Origin: Xiphydria camelus
Lineage: Eukaryota > Arthropoda > Insecta > Hymenoptera > Xiphydriidae
Assembly: GCA_963678675.1 (NCBI GenBank)
Contig: OY783200.1
Span: 13,084,890 to 13,148,889, forward strand
Length of the DNA: 64,000 nucleotides
Direction: 5' to 3'
Shown: positions 11,724 through 22,410 of the stretch, in pieces
Numbering within the stretch: position 1 is the first letter of the stretch
Layout: each line of letters opens with the position of its first letter
Program-made: the position numbers and the translations under genes
Notes under the pieces: model-generated
Databases searched by the model: none
Told to the model about the DNA's origin: nothing
The model's input: only the letters and a program-made list of their open reading frames with translations

Positions 11724-12202
11724 GCTTAGTTGGGATTGCCCTGGAGGCGCTCCAATGCGCTTACAATTAGTGCCTTGTAGAATGTTGGAGACGTTAACTG
11801 ATACTACGTGACTGTGACTGACCCTGACGCTACGTTTATCAATGTTCGCTAATGTACACAAATGTTGAACGGATCCTTGTTTCGGAAATAAACAAAATTG
11901 TCTTTAGATATCTTTCATTTTAGCAAATAAATTCCTTTCTTCGTTGTATAATACGTATTTCTGAATGGCCTAGCGGGTGGCCGAGGGGAGTTCTTAGGAC
12001 TAAGGCCTAACTCAGACGGTGCGACTTTCCTGCGACAGCAGTGCGACAAAACGGTCACACTCTGTAGAGAGTATTGCCTAGTTTACATTGGTTGAGTAGA
12101 TGGGCGAGTGAAGAAAAGCAGGTCTACTCGACCAATAGAAACGATTGGGCGAGTGAATGTATCGAGTGGTTAAGCAGGTAAGTAAGTGGTCGACTGAGGC
12201 GA

Positions 12203-12243
12203 GTCGAGTAACAGGGCCCAGTCACTGGGCCCTGTTACTCGAC
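12203..12243. repeat. Perfect 41 bp palindrome
   Basis: Two 20-base arms (GTCGAGTAACAGGGCCCAGT and its inverse) flank a single central C. The neighbouring sequence 12105-12200 repeats the GAGTCGAGT/GGTCGACTG theme. It looks like a collapsed foldback tip. Confidence 0.7.
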
Positions 12244-12403
12244 CAATGTAAACTGGCCCTAAGGGTTCAGCCACGCTTGCGAGCGATTTATCGCGAGAGA
12301 CAAATCGTTCACGACAATGGGTGGTATGAATAAAGCGGAGCATGTACTTCATGCTCAAAATTCTGGAGTAAATACTTCAATCTGTATGAATAAGAATTAA
12401 GAG

Positions 12404-13530
12404 TAGATGCTCACCATGAGTAGGTACCTACTCTTATGTACAATTTCAAGAAAGTATAAACTCAGTTTTCGTATGAATAAGAATGAGTTTGTGCTCAACA
12501 GTCTGGAGTTTCTACGCCACTTAAGGGGGTAGTCGCCTAAAATTTTTTCAAAAATTCGATTTTTCAAATCCGTCATATTCTTGTAGTCAATATATGTAGA
12601 AATACGGCAGAAACTATGATTTGCTCTGGAAGGTTCGAGAACATGCTCAAAAATATTAGCCCTTTGCACTCGAGCGGTATCGATACGGCGCCCGGGCGAA
12701 GTGCGCGACCCACTCGAACGGCACTGCTACAGCGTCCAAGCGATTTTTTACGCCCACTTGAACTGCGTCAAACTAATGCTAAAGAGGTCCCGTATATCCG
12801 TTCGAAGTGTGTAGGACCGGCGTGCCGGTGTTTAGAAACCTGAGATGTTTCTTTACGTTATGCGATGAGATGCCGAGCGGGCCGAGTTCAAACGCGTTTT
12901 TCTCAAAACAACGTTTTTAGACCTCGTTGATATGATTTAAAAAAACTATCAAACCGATCAGGCTCAAATTTTAAGGGCTTATTACTAGCCATATAATTAT
13001 TTATTAATATTTAAACAAATTATAAGCAATTCAAGTTGAAAATATGAGGTCGAAAATTTCAAAAGTTCGCCATTTGTTTTGTTTTTATCGAAAGTATAAA
13101 ATCCTAGTTCGGGCTATAGCGGGAACTCTATACTTCAAGAATCGACTTGAATTTCTGCTTTCAGACATTCCAAAGTCGAGATATCATGTCAACCAGGTAT
13201 AAACAGGAGTATGTTCAGGCGACTTTATCAAACAAAAAAAATCATCGAAGAACCAAGAAAACATTTTTTTCTGTCAGTTTAAGACTTCTAATAGTATGTG
13301 CGAAAAAAAAATTCAAAGAAATATTTACTATGGAAAAAAAATTCTCTAAAAAAGACCTCTTTTTAGGAGACTACCCCCATAAGTGGAATCTCCTCGGAGG
13401 GAAGATGCTCACCATATGAGTAGGTACTCTTATGTACAATTTCAAGTGAGTATAAACACAGTTTTCGTATAAATAAGAATGAGTTTGTGGTCAACAGTCT
13501 GGAGTTTCTACTCCACATTAGTGGAGTCTC
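12404..13530. repeat. Direct repeat pair of a non-coding family, split by a MITE
   Basis: The segment from GATGCTCACCATGAGTAGGT to TCTGGAGTTTCTAC occurs at about 12405-12520 and again at 13405-13510. A more diverged relative with the same AGTATATGCTCA/CAAACTCA words lies at 16515-16680. Short words such as GGAGTCTCCTCGGAGGGAGA suggest a hairpin-forming element. It is non-coding. Confidence 0.5.
12525..13378. mobile_element. MITE-like element with GGGGGTAGTC termini
   Basis: The left end is GGGGGTAGTCGCCTAAAA (12525) and the right end is the inverse of GGGGGTAGTCTCCTAAAA (ending 13378), a terminal inverted repeat of about 18 bp. It separates the two copies of the surrounding direct repeat. 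The interior is AT-rich, apart from a GC-rich block at 12660-12840, and encodes nothing recognisable. The target duplication is unclear, so the superfamily is not assigned. Confidence 0.6.
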
Positions 13531-13848
13531 CTCGGAGGGAGACTCAGTTTTAGTTTGATAGCAGAAAAGTGATGGCTGAGTTCGAACAGCTCGCAAATAA
13601 AGTGCATTGTTTTGCTTTTTCGTAAAATAATGTAATTTATTAATCCCACTAAACCCATTACGCAAGATTAATTTAGTGCGTAGTCCGTCGCGCAAAGACG
13701 GAACAATCCTATATATATTTATATTTATATATAAAATTAATTAATTTTAATAATTTATTATTAAATATATATTATTTAATAATTATTATATTTATAAATA
13801 TCTAATTATATTTAAAATCATTAATTTAATTAATCATTAGTACAAATG

Positions 13849-14092
13849 TAGAGTGGCGGGGCTAATTGATCTAAGTGCCAAAATTCCATGATTTCGGATT
13901 TTTTCTACAAAATGATGTATGCGCCAAGGCCAATGCAGAGCTGTATGATTTAAGTGTCAATGCGCTTTTCTTTTCGTTGTATAAGCCGTCAATTGTGGTC
14001 AAATGTCAGTTTAGTTTCACTGATGGGCAGTTTTTCTTATTTTCCTGGGAAAAATGTTTTTGGCACTTAGATCAATTAGCCCCGCCACTCTA
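13849..14092. mobile_element. TA-flanked MITE, 36 bp inverted termini
   Basis: TA at 13849-13850 and 14091-14092 flanks inverted ends beginning GAGTGGCGGGGCTAATTGAT and continuing through CTAAGTGCCAAAA. The inverted match is essentially perfect over about 34 bp. TA flanks fit a Tc1/mariner-type MITE. The surroundings (13690-13848 and 14093-14383) are very AT-rich and empty. Confidence 0.78.
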
Positions 14093-14383
14093 CAAATCAT
14101 TATTTAATAATTATTAAATAAATTAATAACCGTTTATTTTTTAATGTTTAAAACATATAAATTAAAAAATTTAAAAAAACATTAAAGTAATTAATGTACA
14201 TTTTTTTACTGCAGAGGATAATTTGAAATAGTTTACAAATAAAATAATTTAAGTCAACTTTTTTACCTTTTGTATTAGGGTTTATTAAAAAAATAAATAA
14301 TAATTTATAATCTTGAAAAAAAAGTAAATATATAAATTTAAATGCTAAATTATTTTTTAAAATAATTTATGTTATGAAATATG

Positions 14384-15581
14384 CAGGGTGGACCAGGTTA
14401 AACGTCATTTTTTTTATATGTGATAGAACAACAACAAAAAACTAGACTCATAAGAAAATTTTTTTCAAAAATGTCCTAACAAAGATACAGGGTGTCAAAG
14501 TTTCGAAAAAAAATGGTTTTCTCATCATAACTTCTAAACTACTTGATCGATTTCCATGAAATTTCGCACACAGGCTAATGTAGAACAGCTCTAAGCAATA
14601 ATTAAATAATTTTTAAAAATTCTCCAGTGGCGTAGATACTGGGGGCGGATACCCCCCTTTCCCCCTCCAAATCTTCGGCGCCACTGGATATTTTGCAAAT
14701 AAAATTTAATTATTGGATTCCCCGTTTAATTTAGAGAAAAAAATCACCCTTGCAAATTTTTGATTCATGGCTTCGTTTTTGAGATATTTGTTTTAATTTA
14801 TAGGGTTGCGAGCAGGCCAAAGCTAGGTTGAACTCCATTAATTGTGATATCTGATAGAGCAACAAAAAAATAGATTCTCATGAGAAAATTTGTTTCAAAA
14901 ATGTTTCCTAACAAAGATATAGGGTGTCAAAGTTTCGAAAAAAAATGGTTTTCTCATCATAACTTCTAAGCCACTGGATCGATTTCCATGAAATTTCGCA
15001 CACAGGCTAATGTCGTACAGCTCTAAGTAATAATTAAATAATTTTTAAAAATTCTCCAGTGGCGTAGATACTGGGGGCCGGTACCCCCCTTTCCCCCTTC
15101 CCAATCTTCGGCGCCACTGGATATTTCGCAAAGAAAATTTAATTATTGGATTCCCCGTTTAATTTAAAGAAAAAAATCTCAAAAACGAAGTCACAAATCA
15201 AAAATTTGCAAGGGTGATTTTTTTCTTTAAATTAAACGGGGAATCCAATAATTAAATTTTCTTAGCAAAATATCCAGTGGCGCCGAAGATTGGGAGGGGT
15301 AAAGGGGGGTACCGGCCCCTAGTATCTACGCCACTGGAGAATTTTTAAAAATTATTTATTTATTGCTTAGAGCTGTTCTACATTAGCCTATGTGCGAAAT
15401 TTCATGGAAATCGATCAAGTAGTTTAGAAGTTATGATGAGAAAACCATTTTTTTTCGAAACTTTGACACCCTGTATCTTTGTTAGGAAACATTTTTGAAA
15501 AAAACTTTCTTATGAAAGAGTACATTTTTGTTGTTGTTCTATCACATATTAAAAAAATGACGTTTAACTTGGTCCACCCTG
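14384..15581. mobile_element. Complex foldback element, CAGGGTGGACCAGG termini
   Basis: The ends are CAGGGTGGACCAGGTTAAAC at 14384 and its near inverse ending at 15581. The left half holds two direct copies of a ~400 bp module (from about 14430 and 14870), and the right half one inverted copy (about 15190-15540). Each module contains a GGTGTCAAAGTTTCGAAAAA block and an inner pair based on CCAGTGGCGTAGATACTGGG. No protein is encoded. This explains the whole interval without a gene. Confidence 0.75.
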
Positions 15582-16127
15582 TAGAACGATTTTTTCCTAT
15601 CTAGTTCTTTAGAAATAAATTTAATTTATATATAAATAAAATTTTTAGTTAAAATTGAATAAATTTTAAAATTATTTATATAAAAATTTGTAAAGATAAG
15701 CTTAAAAATTAAAAATTATAGTTTAAATTAAATTTTTTAATATATTTATTATATATTTTAAATGCTATATATAAATTTAATAATTAATTATTTGAATAAT
15801 ATTGTAATAATGTATTATTATTATTTAGAAATTAATTAAATTTGATCCTTTTCGCTATCACTCATGATCAAACGTACATGACAATTATGACTGCACACAC
15901 AACTGCGTGAAAACGTTCTCCAAGTAATTTGATAAGAATACCCAAAAACAATTATTTTTACATTGCTTTACAATATAATCAGACCGTTTATAACGTTTTA
16001 TACATTTATTTTGAGATAGAGCTTTCTCACAATGCAAAGAACATGGCGCCATCGCATACGCAACGTCGCTGGCATTTTTCGCAAGTGCAGCAAACGATGA
16101 TATATCGTCGTCCGGCACTAAAAGGGT
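15582..16127. other. AT-rich non-coding stretch
   Basis: 15600-15845 is almost pure AT. A minus-strand open frame over 15885-16211 runs into the neighbouring MITE and has no recognisable motif, so I do not call it a gene. Confidence 0.4.
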
Positions 16128-16462
16128 TAAGAGGCCGACACACCTCGTCTGGAAATGTAAAGATATATTTTCAACATGGTGCATAAGAACCTTTTGTATT
16201 TTCGCCACCACACTTAAAAAACATAAATCTATGGCCCTATAGAAAAAAAAAGAAAATAATAAATTTCTATTTTGCCGATTGATTACAACAAAGAAATTTA
16301 TTTATTTTTTCTATAGGGCCCTAGATTTAGGTATGTTTTTTAAGTGTGGTGGCGAAAATACAAAAGGTTCTTATGCACCATGTTGGAAATATATCTTTAC
16401 AGCCGCGACAAAAATGCTCGAAAATTGTCACACCTTTCCAGACGGGGTGTGTCGGCCTCTTA
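16128..16462. mobile_element. MITE with TAAGAGGCCGACACACC termini
   Basis: The ends TAAGAGGCCGACACACC (16128) and its inverse (ending 16462) continue inward as ~115 bp inverted arms, including GGTGCATAAGAACCTTTTGT and TTTTCGCCACCACACTTAAA, with some insertions in the right arm. The central loop is short and AT-rich. TTA-like flanks are possible, but the duplication is not clean. Confidence 0.7.
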
Positions 16463-16802
16463 CATAAATCTGTCGACGCGGCGATATGACTGAGACGCCC
16501 GTGCAGCGCGCAGCCAGTAAAAATAGGAGTATCTGCTCCCTTTACATAGGAGCATCTACTACTGTCCTAGCTGCGATACATTTTATTCATATGGATTGAA
16601 GTATAAGCTCCTACTTTATGCTCATGCTCATGAGTATATGCTCAGAGTACAAACTCAACTTTATTCATATCACCCAATGTCGCGGGTGATAGGCGAGAAC
16701 TTGGCCACGGAAGAGCGATTCAAAAAATCGTTCACGACAATGTAGAGGGGCGACAGGCGAGAACCTGTCCACAGAAAAGCGATTCAAATATCAGTTTTCG
16801 TC

Positions 16803-16872
16803 ATGCCTCTGACACGAACGCTTCGAATTGCTCTTCTCTTCGAAGACGATCTATTTATAGACCCTTTATTAA
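16803..16872 (+). pseudogene. PIF/Harbinger (HARBI1-like) transposase, first segment
   Basis: From ATG 16803 an open frame reads MPLTRTLRIALLFEDD and runs into a TTAA where a MITE has inserted. When the MITE (16869-17225) is mentally skipped, the same frame resumes at 17226 and stays open up to the copia target site. The start is chosen as the first in-frame ATG; nothing upstream was tested for coding. Harbinger-type nucleases, usually about 350-400 residues, act with a Myb-like partner, which is not seen here. This is the N-terminal part only. Confidence 0.6.
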
Positions 16873-17225
16873 CCCTCCGTTAGGAGCGTCAGCTGATGAG
16901 ATACCCTTAGTTGTTATGGGTCTGTTAGACCCATATCAGTAAATCTTATTTTTTATAATCGTAACGCGTTTAAATTTAAATTAAATGATAAACAATAACT
17001 TCCCTTTCTGCGATATACACAGTAATTTAAAATAAATGATTTACAACTTTATTTAAACAAATAAAAAATATAAAAACCGGGATATAAGACTCAAGTAAAT
17101 CATTCTTAAAATATCCCTCTGACATGTTACGAAGCGACAATGGTGTGGCTGTAATAGTTTTCCAACAAATAGCAAATAAAAACGTTATGGGTCTGTCAGA
17201 CCCATAGCGACTAACGGAGGGTTAA
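16869..17225. mobile_element. TTAA-flanked (piggyBac-type) MITE
   Basis: TTAA lies at 16869-16872 and 17222-17225. The termini are TTAACCCTCCGTTAG and its inverse, with subterminal palindromes GGGTCTGTTAGACCC and GGGTCTGTCAGACCC. The interior is AT-rich and empty. It shares the TTAA-CCCT start with the MITE at 63152 but differs in sequence. It interrupts the HARBI1-like frame. Confidence 0.85.
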
Positions 17226-17273
17226 AGTGCACAAGGAAATGTTGTGTACATCCCATCAATAGATATAGAAAAG
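17226..17273 (+). pseudogene. HARBI1-like transposase, second segment
   Basis: This is a 48 bp bridge between the TTAA MITE and the copia element. In the frame carried over from 16803 it reads KCTRKCCVHPINRYRK, with the (R/K)xxWVxPI-type motif seen near the N-terminus of Harbinger nucleases (Trp replaced by Cys). The last five bases, AAAAG, are the copia target duplication. Confidence 0.65.
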
Positions 17274-17469
17274 TGTTAGAGAAATCGTCTTTATCGACCC
17301 TTATGCGGAAACGAACTGCCAACCCTCCTATCTATAAGATGTATACTCTATGGTTAGTTCGAATAGACTCTCTATGCGACCACGCTGGACCAAAGTTTTG
17401 AACCAAATAAATTCGGTTTTTTATTGCACATCCCACGTGTAAATCGAATCATAACCACGCGAATTAACA
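17274..17469 (+). repeat. Copia 5' LTR
   Basis: It begins TGTTAGAGAAATCG and ends GCGAATTAACA, the usual TG...CA. It matches the 3' LTR at 21659 with scattered substitutions. Confidence 0.93.
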
Positions 17470-17483
17470 GGTTATGGACCCAG
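17470..17483 (+). promoter_or_regulatory. Copia primer-binding site, initiator tRNA-Met half type
   Basis: GGTTATGGACCCAG begins directly after the 5' LTR. Drosophila copia primes from an internal break of initiator tRNA-Met at a site close to this one. Here one G appears changed to A. Confidence 0.65.
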
Positions 17484-17575
17484 GAAAAACGTGCAAGAAT
17501 TGTGAAAACACAGTGACGCTGAATGTTGAGTTTACCCCCTGTCTCGAGCAATAGTGGAAAATAATAGTCGGCAAA

Positions 17576-18420
17576 ATGGAGAGCAAGCTCATGGGAGTAG
17601 CAAAACTGACAAATAGAGAAACCTGGACAGCCTGGAAGTTTCAAATACGAGTGATACTAAATTCGCACAGTGCACTAGAGGTAGCATTGGGAACGAGTGC
17701 GAAGCCAACCCTAGATGAAGCCACGGATTCCGCGGCGCAAGCCGCGCACGCGAAGGAGCTGGAATCATGGTTGGATCTTGACGCCGCAGCTCAAAAGGTC
17801 ATAGTGATGATTGTCGGACCGCAGCCGACACTGCACATAATAAATTTCACGACCGCAGCAGAAATGTAGCAAAAATTGTCGTCTCTCTACGAGCAGAAAT
17901 CCGAAACAAGCATTCACATGCTTCAACAGGACTGGTACAACGCCACAAAACAGAAATCAGACGACATCTTGACTTACATCGCCAAGCTGGAGGATATAGC
18001 GCACCGACTGAAACTGATGGGTGAGGAAATTTCTGACTCAATTATGATCACGAAAATCCTCATGACTCTACCAGGGAACTTTAGACGCTTCGTCAGTGCG
18101 TGGGATTCGGCGCCAGCGGGAGAACGCACGCTTGATAACCTGAAGTCGAGGCTGGCAACAGAGAAATCGAGAATCGACATTCGAGGTGACAAGAGTGGAA
18201 ATGCTTTAGCGTTAAATGCACAACGAGGAAAATTCAGGCGCGGTAGAGGCAACAGATCAAGAGGCGCGTCAAACAGTTCGTCGAGAACAGGTAAATGCTA
18301 CACATGCGGGGAAACAAGGCATTGGGCCAGAGATTGCTCGCAGAGGAATGAAGACGACGACTCAGGAGGAACCAACAAGGCATCGGGAAGGAAACCTTGC
18401 GGCGAAGGCCTAGTGAGCGT
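17576..18420 (+). pseudogene. Copia gag
   Basis: Gag would form the virus-like particle and bind RNA. From ATG 17576 the protein begins with the copia Gag N-terminus (LTNRETWTAWKFQIR) and is cut by an in-frame TAG at 17867, apparently a former Trp codon. The same frame then continues through 17876-18420. The middle has the usual DILTYIAKLEDIAHRLK and LMTLPGNFRRFV helices. A single zinc knuckle, CYTCGETRHWARDC (CX2CX4HX4C), lies near 18296. It runs in frame into the protease, as usual for copia's single polyprotein. Confidence 0.88.
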
Positions 18421-21400
18421 GGCACTCCAATCAGAACTGACGCAGTCCGCTAAAGACACGGACTGGATAATGGATTCGGGAGCCAGCGATCATATGTGCT
18501 GTCAAAGAAGCTGGTTCATCACATATGAAGCCTTTGACCACCCTGTGCCTCTACGCATAAGCGACGGGGATGCATCGAAGCATTTGGAAAAGGCTGCATC
18601 AACGTCGATATGCTCGATGGAAAAACCTGGAACAAGAATCACCTCGTTGATGTACTTTATGTTCCTAGACTGACGTACAACCTGTTCTCAGCCGGCACGG
18701 TGCTTGACAAGGGACTCAAGATGCAATCGACAAATTCAACCTACGAGCTAACAAAGGAAGGTCGCATCATCGCGACGGGAATACGTAAAGAAAAATTATT
18801 CGTAATGCAATTCGCAGTCAAGGAACCACCGTCATCGGGATGGGTAAAGGATCTGCCGCAAGCGCGCGTGAGCTCAACAGACACGCTTCAAGTTTGGCAC
18901 GAGAAACTGGCTCACCAAAACTTCCGTCACGTGAGACAAATCCTCAAGAGGCTCGATATACCTGTGAAGGAAGCGGAAGACCCATTTTGCGAGGCAAGTA
19001 CCGCTGGAAAGATGCACCGACTCCCATTTCCGGAAAGCATGTCGAAATCCAAAGACATCGGCGAGATCATACATGCTGATCTTTGCGGACCCATGCCTAC
19101 GAAATCTTTTGGAGGTTCGAGATATTTCCTCCTACTGAAGGATGAACAATCGCACTATCGCAAAGTTTACTTCCTCGAGAACAAATCAGAAACACCAAGC
19201 TACGTAGGAAAATTCTTCAAAGAGGCGGAGAAACATTGTCCGAGTGGCATTCGAATATTTCGCACGGACAATGGACTCGAATTCGTCAACAGCGAATGAC
19301 AGACGCACTCGGAATTCGACATCAATCACCGTGGCGTACACTCCGGAACAAAACGGCTCTGCAGAGAGAGACAATCGCACCCTAAAGGAAGCGGGTAGGA
19401 CGTTCATGTTTGCAAGAGGTTTCGGTGCGGAGTTTTGGGCAGAAGCAATTAACACGGCTGTAACTACCTTGCATATGACTGGGACAAGCAGCGTTAAAGT
19501 CAAGACACCGTCAGAATTATGGTTCGGAAGAGAACCTAGCGTTAAAAACCTTCACATCTTCGGCGAGGAAGTATTCACACATGTGCCGAAAGAGAAACGT
19601 CAAGCGTTTGACACGAAAGCGAGGAAATGATACTTCATCGGGCACGCTGACGAAATGAAAGGATATCGAGTATGGTACCCTGACGACAACAAAATTGCAG
19701 TGACAAGAGACGTCGTCTTTTCTGGAAAATCCAATCGAGTAACTACTAGAGGAGCACCGGAAGACGAAGACACGTCGTCAAATGAAAAATACGAACAACA
19801 GGACTCCGAGGACGACGCCGACAACAAGGACGACGATGGACAAGAGGCCGAACAATTGGAAAACGGTGACGAAGGCGCCCCTGAGATTGAACAGGTTGAG
19901 CCTCCTGCTGATCCTGAACGAGCCGCGGAAGAAATAACACTTAATGATGGAAGAGACAACAATAACAACGAAGGTCACAGACTTTGTGACAGAGAAACGT
20001 TGAGAGCTCCCACGAGACTCCGCGACTACATAAGCGATTTATTCCTAGCCGAGAACCAGGAGCCCCTCTTGTACCGCGAAGCCATCGAAAGCAAAGAAGT
20101 GGAGCTGTGGAAGAAAGCCATGAACGAAGAGATTGAGTCCATCGCCCGAAACGACGTATGGGAACTCGTGGAACCAATCGACAACCCAAAAACCATAGAC
20201 TGTAAATGGACGTTCAAGCTAAAGAGGGATGCCGACGGAAACGTTCAGCGTTACAAAGCAAGACTCGTCGCACGCGGGTTCAGACAGCGGGAGGGAACTG
20301 ACTACCAAGAAACTCATAGCCCCGTAGTCAGGTTCGATTCAATTCGGACAATCCTTGCTATAGCCGCTAGCGACCGCATGAAAATAAAACAATTCGACGT
20401 CAAAACAGCCTTCTTGTATGGCGATATCGACGAGACGATCTACATGCAGCAACCGGAAGGATACGATGATGGAACAGGAAGGATCTGCAAACTGAAACGA
20501 AGTCTGTAAGGTCTCAAACAGTCTTCCCGCTGCTGAAACCGACGCTTCACGGAATTCCTTAAAAATTTCAACTTAAAGGCGACAACAGCGGACCCGTGCG
20601 TATTTACTAGCCTAGGCGACAACGAGAAACTAATATTGGCAATTTACATAGACGATGGACTCGTCGTTTCGCTGAATCAAGCACTGATCGATAAGCTCCT
20701 CGACGGTCTCAAGAAAGAATTCGAGATAATGCACAACGACGCAAATCTGTTTTTGGGCATGCAAATACAGCGATCGTCGAACGGCTCGATCCTCTTACAC
20801 CAAGAAACCTACACAAAGAGAATTTTGGAGCGATACAGAATTGGAGAAGCGAATCCAGTAAGCATCCCTGCAGATCCACACCAAGAGTTGAGCCCTCTAG
20901 CTCAAGCGGAAGGCCAGAGCGAATCAACAACGGCGCCGTATCGTGAAGCCGTGGGAAGTCTCATGTACTTGTCAGTGGTGGCAAGACCCGATATCACGTT
21001 TGCGGTGCATCGAGCAAGCCGATACCTGGACAATCCCACCATAACACATTGGAAAGCCGTAAAGCGAATTCTCAAATACCTCAAAGGCACAGTCGGATAC
21101 AGGCTACGTTTCGAAAGCGGCAAGAAAAAAGAACTGCTAGTCTACAGTGATGCAGACTATGCCAGAGAACTAGAGACATGACGATCGACGACGGGATTTG
21201 TTCTAAAATTCGCCTCAGGGACAATCTCTTGGAAATTACAGAGGTAACAATCCGTTGCTCTATCTACAATGGATTCCGAATACATGGCCGCTTGCCGGAC
21301 TGCACAGGAGATAACATGGGTAAAGTCCCTCATAAAGGAACTTCTAAATGACAAAAACGTTCCCACGACGCTATACACGGATAACCAGAGCACTATATGC

Positions 21401-21559
21401 CTCGTGAAAAATCCAGTGTTTCACAAACGTGCGAAACACGTCGATATTCGATTCCACTACGTACGAGAACAATACGTGGCAAAGGAGTTCCTGCTGGAGT
21501 ACGTTGCGGCAAATAAGCAACAGGCCGACATCCTGATGAAGCCCCTACCTCGGCAGTAA
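18421..21559 (+). pseudogene. Copia pol: protease, integrase, reverse transcriptase, RNase H
   Basis: The protease active site is DWIMDSGASDHM near 18463. A frameshift near 18600 leads to the pre-integrase zinc region (WHEKLAHQNFRH). The integrase core follows, with HADLCGPM, FRTDNGLEF and TPEQNGSAERDN, broken by a shift near 19290. An acidic linker spans 19740-19960. RT begins with WKKAMNEEIESIARNDVWEL and holds CKWTFKLK, ARLVARGFRQ and FDVKTAFLYGDI. Stops lie near 20509 and 20535, then the catalytic box reads IYIDDG, a YVDD variant. RNase H shows YSDADYA and, after a stop near 21181, DSEYMAA and YTDNQSTI. A final stop at 21557 precedes the 3' LTR by about 100 bp. At least six lesions exclude function. 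Confidence 0.93.
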
Positions 21560-21658
21560 TTCCAACGTAATCGGGAAGAGCTGGAAGTCCGCGGAGACGA
21601 ACGCGAAAGCGAAGAAGATAGGAGCGAATGACAATAGACGATAAAGCCGAAGCGGGAG

Positions 21659-21856
21659 TGTTAGAGAAATCGTCTTTATCGACCCTTATGAGGAAATGAA
21701 CTGCCAACCCTCCTATCTATAAGATGTGTACTCTATGGTTAGTTTGAATAGACTCTCTATGCGACCACGCTGTACCAAAGTTTTGAACCAAATAAATCCA
21801 GTTTTTTTTATTGCACATCCCAGGTGGAAATCGAATCATAACCACGCGAATTAACA
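21659..21856 (+). repeat. Copia 3' LTR
   Basis: It begins TGTTAGAGAAATCG right after the purine-rich AAGCCGAAGCGGGAG, the likely polypurine tract, and ends TTAACA before the second AAAAG target copy. Confidence 0.93.
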
Positions 21857-22002
21857 AAAAGGATACGGGGAATCTCATCACCTATACAAACAATTGCGAA
21901 AATACCCAGAAAGGTTTTTCCAGTACCTTAGAATGAGCATAGACACGTTTGACTTACTACTAAATAAAATTGGAACAAGTATTTGTGAGGAATGTTTGTG
22001 AC
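21857..22002 (+). pseudogene. HARBI1-like transposase, third segment
   Basis: Continuing the frame from 16803 and 17226 across the copia site gives HHLYKQLRKYPERFFQYL then RMSIDTFDLLLNKIG. This is the helical region that precedes the DDE nuclease in HARBI1-like proteins (PERFFxYxRMSxxTFDxLL). The frame ends at TGA 22000-22002. No DDE catalytic core follows, so the gene is cut short here. Confidence 0.8.
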
Positions 22003-22396
22003 GGAAATAACCCAAGTATAGCGGACCGTTAACGAGGCACCCCCGATGACGCATGGACGACCGTACCGATCTACCAGCTAACGGCATGGCGGGCTGTGTC
22101 AAGGCACCCCCGATGACGCATGAACGACCGTATCGATCTATCTGCTAGCGATACTCAGGAAGGGCTGTGATTGGTTCGGGACTAGGAACGAGCTTGTGCA
22201 TAAAAGACGGTTCGATTAGCTCAGCAGCAGAGTACTTCTTCGATCATCGTACGAGCGTCATCGAGCTAACGAGAAGGAGCCAGAGTTGCAGCGGTTCAGC
22301 CAAGAATCATTAGTAGAAGGACACTCAGAGTTCGACTCGCATTAGTAGAAGGACACAGAGTTCAATTCGCATTAATATCTTGAAATACTTCTTACA
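21997..22396 (+). repeat. Possible solo LTR or unknown element fragment
   Basis: The interval starts TGTGACGG and ends CTTACA, contains a TATA-like CATAAAAGACGG at 22198 and is non-coding, which would suit a solo LTR. It begins where the HARBI1-like frame ends. No matching target duplication is seen, so this is only a candidate. Confidence 0.25.
22035..22150. repeat. 67 bp-period tandem duplication
   Basis: AGGCACCCCCGATGACGCAT occurs at 22035 and 22102, followed in both by a GACGACCGTA/AACGACCGTA block and CGATCTA. The two copies are about 90% alike by eye over ~49 bp. Confidence 0.8.
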
Positions 22397-22410
22397 TATT
22401 GTAAAAAAAA

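Larger units (their letters stand above)
17274..21856 (+). mobile_element. Copia (Ty1-type) LTR retrotransposon, full length but degenerate
   Basis: The LTRs lie at 17274-17469 and 21659-21856, with a perfect 5 bp target duplication AAAAG (17269-17273 and 21857-21861). Gene order is gag, protease, integrase, reverse transcriptase, RNase H, with integrase before RT, which defines copia. It is inserted in the HARBI1-like gene. Several stops and frameshifts make it inactive. The LTRs differ at roughly ten positions by eye. Confidence 0.95.
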
